Shown: in pieces, positions 30,884 to 41,884 of the stretch
How the letters are laid out: every line of letters starts with the position of its first letter
How positions within the stretch are numbered: the first letter of the stretch is position 1
Origin: Ophiobolus disseminans
Taxonomy: Eukaryota > Ascomycota > Dothideomycetes > Pleosporales > Phaeosphaeriaceae
Reading direction: 5' to 3'
NCBI GenBank assembly: GCA_010093685.1
Contig: MU006228.1
Coordinates: 603,111-667,110 of the forward strand
Length of the DNA: 64,000 nt
The notes under the pieces: model-generated
Database searches by the model: none
Told to the model about the DNA's origin: nothing
The model's input: only the letters and a program-made list of their open reading frames with translations
Position numbers and translations under genes: made by a program

Positions 30884-33283
30884 TCACAAATCGATCAAAG
30901 GCTCATCCGCCACTTTTTGCTGATGTGGTAGTTGATTCTGCGGCGCGGAAGGAAAGCTCTCAGGTCCATATCCACCCGTCGCATACGGCGCTGGTTGCCA
31001 TGCCTGGCTGTGTGGTTGCTGTTGCGGTTGCTGTGACTGCTGCTGCCAGTACTGCTGAGGTTGTTGAGACGGCGTTTGTTGCTGAGGTTGGCTCTGTGGT
31101 GGAGGGGCTTGCTGTTGTTGCGGCGTTGGAGCAGGCTCTTGCCATTTCGGTGCCTGGTCTTGCCGGGGATATGGTGGGTTCTGCCACGCACCAGCAGGTT
31201 GAGCGGGCGGTGATAGTGGCGTTTGCTGTGGAGCGGGCTGCTGCTGGGAGGGTTGAGAGGTAAAGCTCTGCGCGCGTTGCATGGGTGGTTGGGACTGCTG
31301 CGCTGCATTACTATCGCCATAGTAGAAGCTTGCGCTTTCGGTATCTGAAACTGTGGAGGGTGGTGCTTGTGGTGGGTAGCTGGATTGTTGGGGAGGATAC
31401 TGCTGGTTTGAGACCTGACGCTGGAGCTGTGGAGATGCGGACTGTTGTGGTCGTTGGGCAAGAGTTGGGTATGGATGCGACGGTTGTTGAGCTGGTGGGT
31501 ATTGTTCGTGAGGTGGAGCATATGCTTGTGGTTGGGCAGGTGCGCGTTGGTCATACTGCGGATATGGAGCCTGAGCCGATGACTGATAGCCACTGTTGTA
31601 TTGTGGTTGTGGTCGTGAATACGGATCATTTGCATAGTAGTTTTCACCAATGGCGCCGTTGGGAGCACCAGATTGAATGCTTGGATAGAGATTCGAGGCA
31701 GGACGTTGGGTAGGAGCAGGAAGACCGTACATGGCGCCCGCTTGGTTGTAGGTGCTTGATAGCCTCTCCTCAAGCATACGGTCGTAGTACCGTACGACAG
31801 AAGAGAGCTTGGCATGGAGATCGAGGAGCGTGTCTGTTTACGTCAGCATCAAATGTTCGTCCGATGGAGTAATTATCCTACCATGCTTGCTCATTGTCTC
31901 GCCGTACGTTCGTGCGAGCTTCGGTCGTAATTTGCCAATGCTCTCGTACAGCTCTTGGATCTGCGGTTCCCGTAGGATGGTGCCAGGGGCCTGGTGTTGT
32001 AATCGGTCAACGAGGGTGGAGAATAGGTTGATGTTCTCGGCTTCGACTGGTGTCAGTTCGTAGTCATTCTTAGGTGCGACGAAAGGGGTCGAGGAGTCCA
32101 CGTTTGCGGTTTGTTGCTTGAACGTTGCCGCGTACTTGTTCTTCTGCTCCTCCATGTCTGCCAGAGAGGCAGCAATGGCGGCTACGAGGTCGGGGTCGTC
32201 CTCCTCTTGCGGCGCTTTCTTAGAGACACCGTTCGTGCTTGGCTTCGGCTGTGACTGCGACTGTGGCATGAATCCCGACGAGCCGCCTTTGGCATCCTCC
32301 AAACTCATTTCGAGTGCACGCTTCAGGTCTGCATCAAAGCTGTCTTCGACACGTGCACTTCGCGGCTCCATCGACCCCTGGTATAGCGTCTTTTGTAGCT
32401 TCGGACTGTCGAAGGGCTTGGGCGCAGAGATGCCCCGGGAGCGGATCGTCAATTTGTCGTGACAGCCGTCGTCGACACGCACGGGGTCCATGATGCCGAG
32501 GTGAGGTAGAGGTATGGTTTTGCTCGAGCAGGCGCCACAGAAGACGTTCCCGCAGTTACGGCAGTGGTGCTTGCGGTTCGTGAAGGTGAAGGCGGTACGG
32601 CATCGCATGCACACATCGGAGTCGATCCACTCGGGGGGCTGCCCAGAAGTTAGCATGTGCATGTGACCAAGGTATTATGCACTTACAGCACTACTGTCAA
32701 GCATGCTGCTGGCAATGTGTTCCTTGGGGGGAAAGTGGTAGCCTTCCCGCTGCAGGCTCCGGTAGACCTCGTTCATGTAGCCCAGGTTGATGCGCCCTTC
32801 AGCAGCAGTAGCCCATGACTGTATCAGCTCCAGCATCTTGTTCTTCACGTCGTTGTTGGGCGCGATGTTCGAAGGGGCCCTCAGGAGGGACGTCATGTTG
32901 TCGAGGAACTCGCGTGAAGCGATCTCTTGGATGAAGTGTGCGCCGCCGTTCTTGACGCACGTGTCTGTGAGCTGAAGCTCGTCAGTTGCTGTGTGGGAAT
33001 GGGAGTGTGCCGACTGCGTACATTCAGAGCTGCGAGCTGGACGTTGGGGTTCTTGTGGCCTATGCGCTTCTTCAGCGACCGCATGGCATCTTTAGGCTGC
33101 ACCGTCTTGGAGCGAACAACGTCGGATATCTCGAGGTTCAGCGGCATGTCCTCCCTATGCATGGTCAGTACTGCAGTCCAACTGGCGGTATATCCGATCG
33201 GGTGCGTACAAGCTCGACGAGGTGGCGCGCTCGATCTGTTCATCGAACGCGCTGTTGGTCGACGACCCGAACCAGCCCGCCAT
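30884..33283 (-). CDS. VPS27: ESCRT-0 subunit Vps27
   Basis: Five exons (33283-33210, 33154-33022, 32971-32687, 32638-31882, 31833-30884) give 732 residues. The protein recruits ubiquitinated cargo to endosomes for multivesicular-body sorting. A VHS domain occupies about 1-145. A FYVE finger (about 165-225) has CMRC, RKHHCRNCG and CGAC and should bind PI3P. Two ubiquitin-interacting motifs follow (DADLKRALEMSLEDA and DPDLVAAIAASLADM). A helical region for the Hse1 partner and a Gln/Pro/Tyr-rich tail end with the clathrin-box-type LIDL. At the seventh zinc position, where yeast has VRVCD, this protein reads VRVDDGC, so Asp replaces Cys. All introns keep the frame. It is divergent from the deubiquitinase gene. 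Confidence 0.95.
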
Positions 33284-33802
33284 GGTGTTGGATGGGTTCG
33301 GTGTGCGCGCGGTCGTTCTGTCTTCTTTTATATTCCCCGTAGTGTAGTAAAGTTGATAGCTCTGTGAAGCTTCCTGGGTAGTGCAGAGCTCGTCGGGGTG
33401 GGTAGACGCGGCGTGGTTTGGGGATGCTGTGCTTAGCTAGAGCCGCTGCCTCGTGGTCGGCGTCGGGCTAGCGCGGCGGCGTCATCGCTGTGTGGAGGCT
33501 CGACTGCATCATGCTTGAACCCTGTAGGATTGGTTGACAGCAACAACCGTCCCAAGCCCACCACCGCCGCCATCCTTCACCCCGACCTGATATTTGCGAA
33601 CAAACCGTGATCGCGCCTACCTCACCCTCATTCCCATCCGCACGCCTGCCTTCAATACTCCAAGGAACACCAAGACAACGCACCCCACTCCCCAACACCG
33701 CCTCCAAGACCTACGAATCATCCACGAATACCTCACCGCCGCATATTCGCCTCACACCTTCACATGACTATGCGCGCTCGGCGTCACACATAGAGCGCGG
33801 TT
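33284..33802. promoter_or_regulatory. Shared divergent promoter region, VPS27 / DOA4-type gene
   Basis: The 519 bp between the two start codons must contain both promoters. The part next to the plus-strand gene is C-rich with many CCTC/CACC words, as in fungal 5' UTRs. No specific operator is identified. Confidence 0.6.
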
Positions 33803-36800
33803 ATGAGTGCAGCTGCTCCCTTACCGCCTCCAGCACCCCCGACTGCCACCGCCATGAACACGAATGGCTACACAAATGGCGCTCACGGCAACGGCGCAGA
33901 TGGCTGGGGAGGCAGCGATGGGGCAGGCGATCCACGTGGAGGCGGCGGCACATACCCGCCCATTGCTGAGATTGTCGCATCGGCCTCAGAGACGGTCGAG
34001 GCGCTCAAGAACCACACCATCAAGCACCTGCTTGAGCAAGGGCGACGGCGGTTCAACGGCGCAAAGTTGATGTTGACTGCGCGTTCACCCATAGCCGGCG
34101 CCTACTGGGAATATCTTGTCGCCTACCAAATTGTCGTAGATCTCATACCGCGCCACCGCGACTATTACGATACGGTTGAGGGCAGTCGTAGCCAGGTACA
34201 TCGCGACTTCAAGGAACTGTTGAAAGAGATCAAGTCTAGCGAGGAGCAGTTTGTGCGTATCAAGGAGATCATTAAGAACGACAATCGGAGAAACGGCGCC
34301 CAACACAGCAGGTCGTCGTCTTCTCTATCATCCACCACCCGCAATAGCTCCACCGTATCGAGACGCGACGATGAGCTTATGCTACCTGATGTCCCCACTT
34401 CCTTTCCGAGCGTGCCCCAGGAGTCTCCTCGCAAAAAGCCAACAGTACAGCCTAAACCGCAGAGTCTGCATGGCCGAGCTGTACACCAGAGTACCTCCTC
34501 TGTCAATGGCACGAGTGATCTGACTCAGCGTTTTGCCAATCTTCGGGGCCTTGACACAACATCTGCCCGCTCGAGTCAAGATCTTTCAGTCAAAATGCCC
34601 TCTCCAGCCGATTATAATTCTTCAGGCCGGCCGCAGGGTCCACGGGACATGATGCCGCCACCTTTGAATACCCAATTTGCGGCCTCGTTACCAAAAGAAC
34701 CCAGCCCGACTTACAGTCCCGCTCGGAATATCTCTGGACCCGCCAGCATCAACCCTCCACGCAGCACGCCTAGAAGTATGAATGGCACCGGTGGGAGGAC
34801 CAACTCGATCGCTGCATCGAGTGCATCGAGTCACGCACCCAATGCGAATGGCGTGTCAGGCTCCTACTTTCCATCTCAGCACACCCCGCGCCAGCAACCA
34901 GCAAGAACAGGATCGGTTAGCAAGACCGTCGAGCTGGAGATTGACGCCGACAAGCTTTACGACTATATCCGCATGTTCAAAGTGCTCCTCATAGATGTGC
35001 GCAACAGGGCTGACTTCGACGCGGGTCATATCTACGCAAGACACATCATGTGTATCGAGCCAGCAACGTTACGAGACGGCTACTCCGCGGATCAGCTCAG
35101 AGACCGATTAGTCATATCCCCAGACGAAGAGCTGCACATATTTGATGCACGCGACGAATACGACGTGGTTGTCTACTACGACGAGTCAACGAGGGACAGT
35201 AGCTTTTTGACCAAGCATGACCGGAATGAATCCGAAACCGCCCTCAAATGCCTCTTCGACACACTGCACGAATTCAACATTGATAAGCCATTGAAACGAC
35301 CTCCAGTCTTCTTGAGGGGTGGCCTAGCTGCCTGGGTAGAGATCGTCGGGCCCCAAGGATTGATGGTGTCAACTACCTCCGCGTTAACTGTCGGCGGTCA
35401 AACAAGATCTCGAGCTATTCGACGGTCACCTGCAGCAAGTCATCTCGCCAAGAACAACCCCCACAGACGGCGAAGACGGGAGTTTGTGCCTATGGATGCA
35501 GAAGAGGAGCAGAGGTGGCTCGACGAAGCACGTAAAGGAAGAGCAGTCCTCGAGCAGCCAGAGGCGGAAGGGGATCAAGAGGAGCCTGCGTCGCCATTCT
35601 ACCGCACCACTGAGGAGTTCCTGCGACGATACCCTGACGTAGAAGCTGAGCAATCGATGATGCATCCACTGTCGAGACCACCTTCTGGAAACCATTACGT
35701 CCCACCTGCGATACCAGTTGCACCATCGCGACCGGCTCCCTCAGTACCTCGAGTTAGCTATGGCGGTGTTCATGAGCGTCAAGTGGCGCCGCAAGGCCGT
35801 GGCAACCAGCCTCCTGTGTACCTTTCGCAACCCCGCTTCTCCAACGTCCGGATGCACAAGACCGGTCTGTTGAACTTTGGGGTGACATGCTACATGAACT
35901 CTGTTGTACAATGTTTAAGCGGGCACTTACTGCTTTCGGACCTCTTTCTTACTGGAAGGTATCAAAGAGACTTGCAAAAGGACAACTGGAAGGGAACCAA
36001 AGGTATTCTCCCTGAAGCTTATGCAACATTGGTGTCGAACCTCTTCAAGGGCGATGTTAGCTCCGTCCGCCCAAGCACATTCAGAGTAAGTCAAGATGAG
36101 GATACACCGGACGCTGCCGACACTGACCGATTCCAGCGGATATGCGGTCATTTCAACTCACAATGGGGCATTGACGAACAGCAAGACGCCAAAGAGTTCC
36201 TCGAGTTTGTGTTAGATTACCTGCATGAAGATCTCAATGTCACGTGGAACAAGTCACCGCTCAAGGCACTTAACGAACAGCAGGAACTTCAGCGAGAACA
36301 ATTCCCCTGCCAGTATGCAGCAAAGGTAGAATGGGGGCGTTATCAGCACCGCGACATGTCGGTCATTGGAGGCATGTTTGCTGGACAGCATGCATCGCAG
36401 CTTACCTGCCAGGCTTGCGGCGTGACGAGCACGACATACGAGGCTTTCTGGAGTCTGAGCTTGGAAATCCCCAACGTAGAATCGTGCGACTTGCGCGACT
36501 GTCTACGATCATACTGCGCAGCAGAGCGATTAGCCGGAGACGAGTTATGGCGCTGTCCGCGATGCAAGAAGGATCGTGAAGCTGTCAAGAAGATCACAAT
36601 CACCCGGGCTCCTGACACACTCGTGGTTCACTTCAAGCGCTTTAGTGCCTCGCGTACCGAAAGCGCGCGAAAGATACGAACACCGGTCCACTTCCCACTG
36701 CAGTCTCTCGACATGGGACCCTTCATCGAACCAGCCATGACGGCCAAGGAGGAAGACTACGTAGCGCGAAACGCTCGTGACGGGCCCGCGCAAGTAGCAT

Positions 36801-37060
36801 CTATCAGGGCGGATCCGACCATGAACGGACCGTTCCAATACAACGCTTATGCAGTCATCTGGCATATCGGCGCCACGCTCGGTAGTGGTCATTATATCGC
36901 GTTCGTAAAGGACAAAGCGAAAGGCACCTGGCGGTCATTTAACGACGACAAGATCATTGATTTCGAGCCCGCAAACCTCGCGCCGCAAAACCGACTGCAG
37001 AACGAGAAGGCATACATTGTGTTTTACGAGCGAGAACGGGTCGCGGGAGGGACCTTTTGA
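33803..37060 (+). CDS. DOA4: Ubiquitin carboxyl-terminal hydrolase, Doa4/USP8 type
   Basis: An intronless frame of 1085 residues. Order of domains: a Gly/Ala-rich start, a USP8-type N-terminal helical domain (about 55-150), a Ser/Pro-rich linker, a rhodanese-like domain (about 375-520, with LLIDVRNRADFDAGHI and FLRGGLAAW), and the USP catalytic domain (about 685-1080). The Cys box is GVTCYMNS with the nucleophile at about 696. The His box is GSGHYIAFV with His at about 1030. A zinc-binding pair of CxxC motifs (CQAC and CPRC) lies between them. In yeast this enzyme recovers ubiquitin from cargo at the endosome just before vesicle budding. The gene is head-to-head with VPS27, which acts on the same cargo at an earlier step. 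Confidence 0.93.
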   Translation: MSAAAPLPPPAPPTATAMNTNGYTNGAHGNGADGWGGSDGAGDPRGGGGTYPPIAEIVASASETVEALKNHTIKHLLEQGRRRFNGAKLMLTARSPIAGAYWEYLVAYQIVVDLIPRHRDYYDTVEGSRSQVHRDFKELLKEIKSSEEQFVRIKEIIKNDNRRNGAQHSRSSSSLSSTTRNSSTVSRRDDELMLPDVPTSFPSVPQESPRKKPTVQPKPQSLHGRAVHQSTSSVNGTSDLTQRFANLRGLDTTSARSSQDLSVKMPSPADYNSSGRPQGPRDMMPPPLNTQFAASLPKEPSPTYSPARNISGPASINPPRSTPRSMNGTGGRTNSIAASSASSHAPNANGVSGSYFPSQHTPRQQPARTGSVSKTVELEIDADKLYDYIRMFKVLLIDVRNRADFDAGHIYARHIMCIEPATLRDGYSADQLRDRLVISPDEELHIFDARDEYDVVVYYDESTRDSSFLTKHDRNESETALKCLFDTLHEFNIDKPLKRPPVFLRGGLAAWVEIVGPQGLMVSTTSALTVGGQTRSRAIRRSPAASHLAKNNPHRRRRREFVPMDAEEEQRWLDEARKGRAVLEQPEAEGDQEEPASPFYRTTEEFLRRYPDVEAEQSMMHPLSRPPSGNHYVPPAIPVAPSRPAPSVPRVSYGGVHERQVAPQGRGNQPPVYLSQPRFSNVRMHKTGLLNFGVTCYMNSVVQCLSGHLLLSDLFLTGRYQRDLQKDNWKGTKGILPEAYATLVSNLFKGDVSSVRPSTFRVSQDEDTPDAADTDRFQRICGHFNSQWGIDEQQDAKEFLEFVLDYLHEDLNVTWNKSPLKALNEQQELQREQFPCQYAAKVEWGRYQHRDMSVIGGMFAGQHASQLTCQACGVTSTTYEAFWSLSLEIPNVESCDLRDCLRSYCAAERLAGDELWRCPRCKKDREAVKKITITRAPDTLVVHFKRFSASRTESARKIRTPVHFPLQSLDMGPFIEPAMTAKEEDYVARNARDGPAQVASIRADPTMNGPFQYNAYAVIWHIGATLGSGHYIAFVKDKAKGTWRSFNDDKIIDFEPANLAPQNRLQNEKAYIVFYERERVAGGTF

Positions 37061-37561
37061 ACCTGTTGTATGCTTTCCTGTTTGTCACTGGGTTCGTCCT
37101 GCTTTGTATACACCCGAACTATATTCTATTGGCGATGCACTTACTTTGATTTTCTGGTTGCGCTTCATTTCTGTGTACACTCGATTATACCTCTGGCCTA
37201 TACAGCATTGCTTGCATGTGTGGCGTTGAATTGGGATGGAAGAGTAGTCATGAGACTTGCATAGGGCGGCGCACGCATCGCGAATTGGGGAGGTTAGGCT
37301 ATGAAAATTCAATCTTGTGTCACTTGAAGGCTCTGATGAGGAACGTCATTGTATGGGCGTCAACAAGGCGCATGCGCGGTAGAAATTTCCTTCAGCAACA
37401 GGCATGCTGCATGCTGCAACGCTAAAGCCGATGATCGGCCCGCAGAAAGCTGTGACCACCAAAAAGTTTATCGAAGGCTTATCGGACCCCAACTCCGCAC
37501 TCTCCAGACGTGACTGCCATTGACCCCTCACCATACTTTGACACCTTCCAACACCACAATC
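37061..37561. other. Spacer, deubiquitinase / ARG1
   Basis: A 501-bp stretch between two plus-strand genes, holding the 3' UTR of one and the promoter of the other. No TGACTC-type general-control site is evident close to the ARG1 start. No gene seen. Confidence 0.5.
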
Positions 37562-38994
37562 ATGACAAAGGGACGCGTCTGTTTGGCCTACTCTGGTATG
37601 TCATCCAATCCCCTTCATTTTCAAACCTTTTCACTTGACATGATTCCATTGCACAAACGAGCATTACTAACTTGACTCATAGGTGGACTCGATACCTCGA
37701 CGATCTTGAAATGGCTGATCGGTGCGACAATCCCAACGACACATACAAAGGCACTAGCTAATATCAAGTAAAGAGGAAGACTATGAGGTCGTGTGCTTCC
37801 TCGCCAATGTCGGCCAGGAAGAGCCGTGGGACGAGGTGGAGAAGAAGGCGCTCAAGATCGGCGCGCTGAAGATGGTCATCCTCGACCTGCAGAAGGAGTT
37901 CGTCGAGGAGCTCTGCTTCCGCGCGGTGCAGTGCAATGCCTCGTACGAGGGTCGCTACCTACTCGGCACCAGCTTGGCCCGCCCCGTCATCGCCCGCGCT
38001 CAGATCCGCGTCGCACAACAAGAAGGCTGTGGCTTCGTCTCGCACGGCTGCACCGGCAAGGGCAACGACCAGGTCCGCTTCGAGCTGGCCTTCTACACAC
38101 TCCAGCCCAACATCAAGGTCATCGCGCCCTGGAGGCTGCCCGAGTTCTGCGACCGCTTCAAGGGCAGGCAGGACCTGCTGGACTATGCTGAGAAGCACAA
38201 CATCCCCGTCACATCCACAAAGGCCAAGCCGTGGTCCATGGATGCCAACCTGGCCCACTGCAGCTATGAAGCTGGTGAGACTACCTACACCCCTACCAAT
38301 GACCAAGCTAACACCCCCAGGCATCCTCGAGGACCCCGACCAGTCCCCACCCGACGACATGTGGACCATGACCCAATCGCCCCTCAACGCCCCCAACGAG
38401 CCCACCAACATCACCGTGCACTTCGACAAGGGCATCCCCTCCAAGCTCGTCACACCCGAGAAGACGTATACCGACTCTGTCGAGCTCTTCACCGCGCTCA
38501 ACAAGCTAGGCTTCACCCACGGCATCGGCCGCATCGACATCGTCGAGAACCGCTTCATCGGCCTCAAGTCGCGCGGCTGCTACGACTCGCCCGCCATGAC
38601 CATCCTGCGCCTCGCCCACCTCGACATTGAGGGCCTCGTCATGGACGCCCAGGTCCGCAACCTGCGCGACCAATTTGTCTCCCACAACTGGAGCTACCAG
38701 CTCTACAACGGCATGTACTTCTCCCCCGAGCGCGAGTTCATCGAGAACAGCTTGCTCTTCAGCCAGCGCCGCGTCAACGGCGAGGTCCGTCTCAGCTTGT
38801 ACAAGGGCAATGCGTATGTCCTGGGTCGCAGCAGCGAGACGGAGAAGCTGTATAGCGAGGAGGAGGCTAGTATGGATACGCTGGATAACTTTAGCCCGAT
38901 GGATACGACGGGCTTTATTGCGATTCAGAGTATCAGGCTGAAGAAGTATGGTCTCCAGAAGGCCGAGGAGGGCGCGAATATGAGCCGTGCTTAG
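37562..38994 (+). CDS. ARG1: Argininosuccinate synthase
   Basis: Exons 37562-37595, 37683-37721, 37774-38274 and 38321-38994 encode 415 residues. The enzyme joins citrulline and aspartate using ATP in arginine synthesis and the urea cycle. The N-terminal ATP-binding loop AYSGGLDTS is split by the first intron and restored on splicing. Further family marks are GCTGKGNDQVRFE, PWSMDANL and FVSHNWSYQLYNGMYFSPE. Length matches the eukaryotic enzyme (about 410-420). The first two exons are very short (34 and 39 nt). Third codon positions are strongly G/C, which suggests high expression. Confidence 0.97.
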
Positions 38995-39894
38995 GGTAGT
39001 GGGCCGCATGCTATGAGATATGTGAAGTCACGATAAAAACGGGTTCATGAGGATGATGGGATTCAAAAGGGGCATGGGCATATACATGCCAAAATCTTTC
39101 TCCAACATCTACTGAATGCATACTTGCAAAGAAACCAGGATGTCTTGTTTCTGTGTTTAGCAATTCACTTCTCCCGCTATCTTCTATCCACACATTATTC
39201 CTTTCCCCAGACACATCTCGCACAAAACACAAGAGCGACTAGAGCCCACCACCACACCAAGCCATCTAAAGCGCAATACATAAAGCCCCGCGTCTCTGTT
39301 GCTGCTTGCTAGTTGTGTAAGCATTGAGTCGTGCGTCAATATCTTAGGAATGCAGTAGCTAGATGCCAGATTTTCTTCACGTCGAAACGGTGTACCGGCG
39401 GTTGAGCTGGTCAAGTGTTCAGCATTTCTTGAGTCACTCAAGGCGTGGTGGAGTGTACTTTGCGTATGGTCGCGTACGTTATGCTGTGTAGGTGTGTGGG
39501 TTATAGCGAACTGACATTGTGGAATTATCGAGCCGCTCGATATTTTTGCGCGTGCTCGTGGACGGTCTATTGTGTGGGTTTAGGTGTTGTGAAGATTTGG
39601 ACGTGGATGAGATGAAGAATGTGTAGGGTGAGCTGGTCGATATTCCACTCGTGTACGTTTTGTGTGTTTGTTGTAGAAATGGGACGTAGAGGAGGAATGT
39701 GTGGTATGCGATATGCTCGATATTCTGCGCGTGCACCTGGATATTTTGATGCGTTGGTGTGGGTGTGGATGTGGGTGTGTTGTAGAGATTAGGATGTGGA
39801 GGAGGAATGTATGATGAAGAAATTATCGAGCTGCTCGATATTTGTGCCGCCGAGACATTGCAAATGACTTTCGAGAAGGTGGTGCAGTGGTGCT
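38995..39894. other. Convergent spacer with diverged minisatellite
   Basis: A 900-bp spacer between ARG1 and the Zn2Cys6 gene. Its right part is a diverged tandem repeat (separate entry). I see no gene in the rest. Confidence 0.6.
39525..39850. repeat. Diverged minisatellite with CTCGATATT core
   Basis: Four occurrences of a (C/G)TCGATATT word, near 39537, 39648, 39717 and 39835, spaced by about 70-120 bp. Between them lie related GT-rich stretches containing GTTGTAGA(A/G)AT and GGAGGAATGT. The first and last copies are preceded by ATTATCGAGC(C/T)G, which forms a short inverted repeat with GCTCGATA. The array ends 45 bp before the stop of the Zn2Cys6 gene. Confidence 0.6.
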
Positions 39895-41884
39895 TCATCC
39901 AATATCGCCAGGATCCAAGCGCTGAAAATTTGTGATGAGAGCTCGCGTATGTGTCATTTCGCCATCTGCGCACCTCATTACCGCTGGCACATCATTTATC
40001 TTATCTCGCTTGATTCGATTCTGTAAGATGAGATGAGTGAGTAGCCAATACTCTGGCGCGTGGCGGATAAAGCCGATGGTCTTCGAAGTCCCGTGGTCCA
40101 GGCCCGCAAGCTCTGCGTCGCGGATAGGAGACGGCCAAAACTCTTTCCATTGATGCAGAGCTGTGGAAAGGGCTGATGTTTCGTTGTTGTTGAATGAGCG
40201 TATGATTGAGGTTTCGAGGCGATGTGTTTCTGCATACAGCGCGCTGATGACGGTGAACATGTTCAACACACTCAGGTGCGCAAATGCTTGTCGGTATTCG
40301 GCACTGGTGTTGGTTCCAGGGTCGCATAGTGCTCGTACAGTGGATGATACTGTCAGGTTATCCGCAGGCGAGTGGAACGAATTACGCCAGATTTTCAGCG
40401 CCACGAAGCACTCCTCTGCGGAAGTGGCTTGGAAGCAAACATCGGGTGCAGCGAGATCGACTTCCATTTCCGATATAGACATGCGAGGTGAGTGGCGATA
40501 GAATTGTGCGAATGCCGAATCGAGATTGAAGATGTACATGAAGATGCTTGTAGTGTATCAGTGGGTGGAACTTGAGACTGAGGTTAGACGCACCGAATTA
40601 GAGACTCGCGTTGGATGTACTCGACCCAGTTGAAGGAAGACAAGTTAGAAGTATCCACTGTTCTCAAAGAGGCCGATGTGAATCCGATGTCTCGAGCCAG
40701 CTATCGACATCAGTATGTCACTGGGTAGGTGAACTCCGCGTGGCTAAGGCGGTACTTACAAATACCAACGAACTGAATCGATGTCGGATGATGCGCTTCC
40801 TACTCGCTTTGCCACCTTCCCAAGTTTGATACAAGCATATACAGTAAGCCGCCTGCAGGAGGTCCAATTGTCTGTCGCACAACTCCATATTTCCGCTACT
40901 CTGCCACGCCAGTGACGGGTCCTGAATGGAGAAAGTGTCATCATCGAAGACAATTTCCTCAATCGGATCGAACCATAGCTGGGCAAGAGCGCGATCACGA
41001 TCGTCCGAGGACAGACATGCTCCCACGATAGTCATCGCTGCGAGCCGACCGGACGACTTGGCGCAAACATCAAATGTTGGCTGGTGCACTGTCGGCCAAT
41101 TTGGATACCAATGTGTCCAAAACAGCTCCAAGTATTTCCGTAGCTTCTTCGGATGGAAGAACTCGTAGCACATGGCTTCGAGCGAGGATGACCAAGTCGA
41201 CGTAATGATGCTTCGACGTGTTTTGCTGATTATAGATTCGCGTATTTGCGCAACAATGTCATGGGTCCTCAGCATGAGGTGGGACCTGTCGACGTCTTGT
41301 TCAAGCTGAGAAGCATACGCTGCGCGAACCAGCGCCGATTCAACAATGTCTATCCAGTTCATTCCTGATTCGAGATTCTTCAATCGGGACCCAACCAGGG
41401 CCATGGAGGATCCGTGCTTCGATTCCCCACAATCAAAGGATCTAACAAAGCCTGTGGAGGTGGTAAAGTTGTCAAGAAATGGGAATTTGATAAGTACTTC
41501 GATGTTTAGGTTGGTTGCACGATGAGACAAGCAAGCCGCTAGCGTGTGCTCGCCGAAGACAGCCCATGTTACGTCAAAGTCGTGGTAATTACCGTGGAGG
41601 ACCATAGAGGTGCGGGAGGAGTCCGAGCCATCGTATGATGATCCAGAGGTGGTGAAAACAGACTCATATAGACTCATGTCGAAAGGCGAGGACTCCTCAG
41701 TTGACGGGCATACTGAGTCGGATGGAAACTTGGCCTCGCGTCGACTATAGGTACAGTCAAGATTGCGTTGCTTGCACAGCGTACAGGGTTTTGTTGAAGT
41801 GCATGCGCGCTTTAACCGGTTGCATTGATCGCATGCTCGGGGCTTCCTTCCTCTCGTCTGTTGTTGATGATTGGGTAGAGCCAA
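39895..41884 (-). CDS. Zn2Cys6 fungal transcription factor
   Basis: Exons 41884-40760, 40700-40594 and 40546-39895 give 627 residues. A binuclear zinc cluster sits at about 18-44 with spacing C-x2-C-x6-C-x5-C-x2-C-x6-C and basic residues in the first loop (NRLKRA). This is the DNA-binding domain of Gal4-type regulators. A middle-homology segment (about 255-275) contains FWTHWYPNWPTVHQPTF, the usual start of the fungal-specific regulatory domain. Introns of 59 and 47 nt are in phase. The gene is head-to-head with the vanillyl-alcohol oxidase gene across 1.3 kb, so it may regulate that gene, itself, or both; this is inference from position. Confidence 0.9.
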
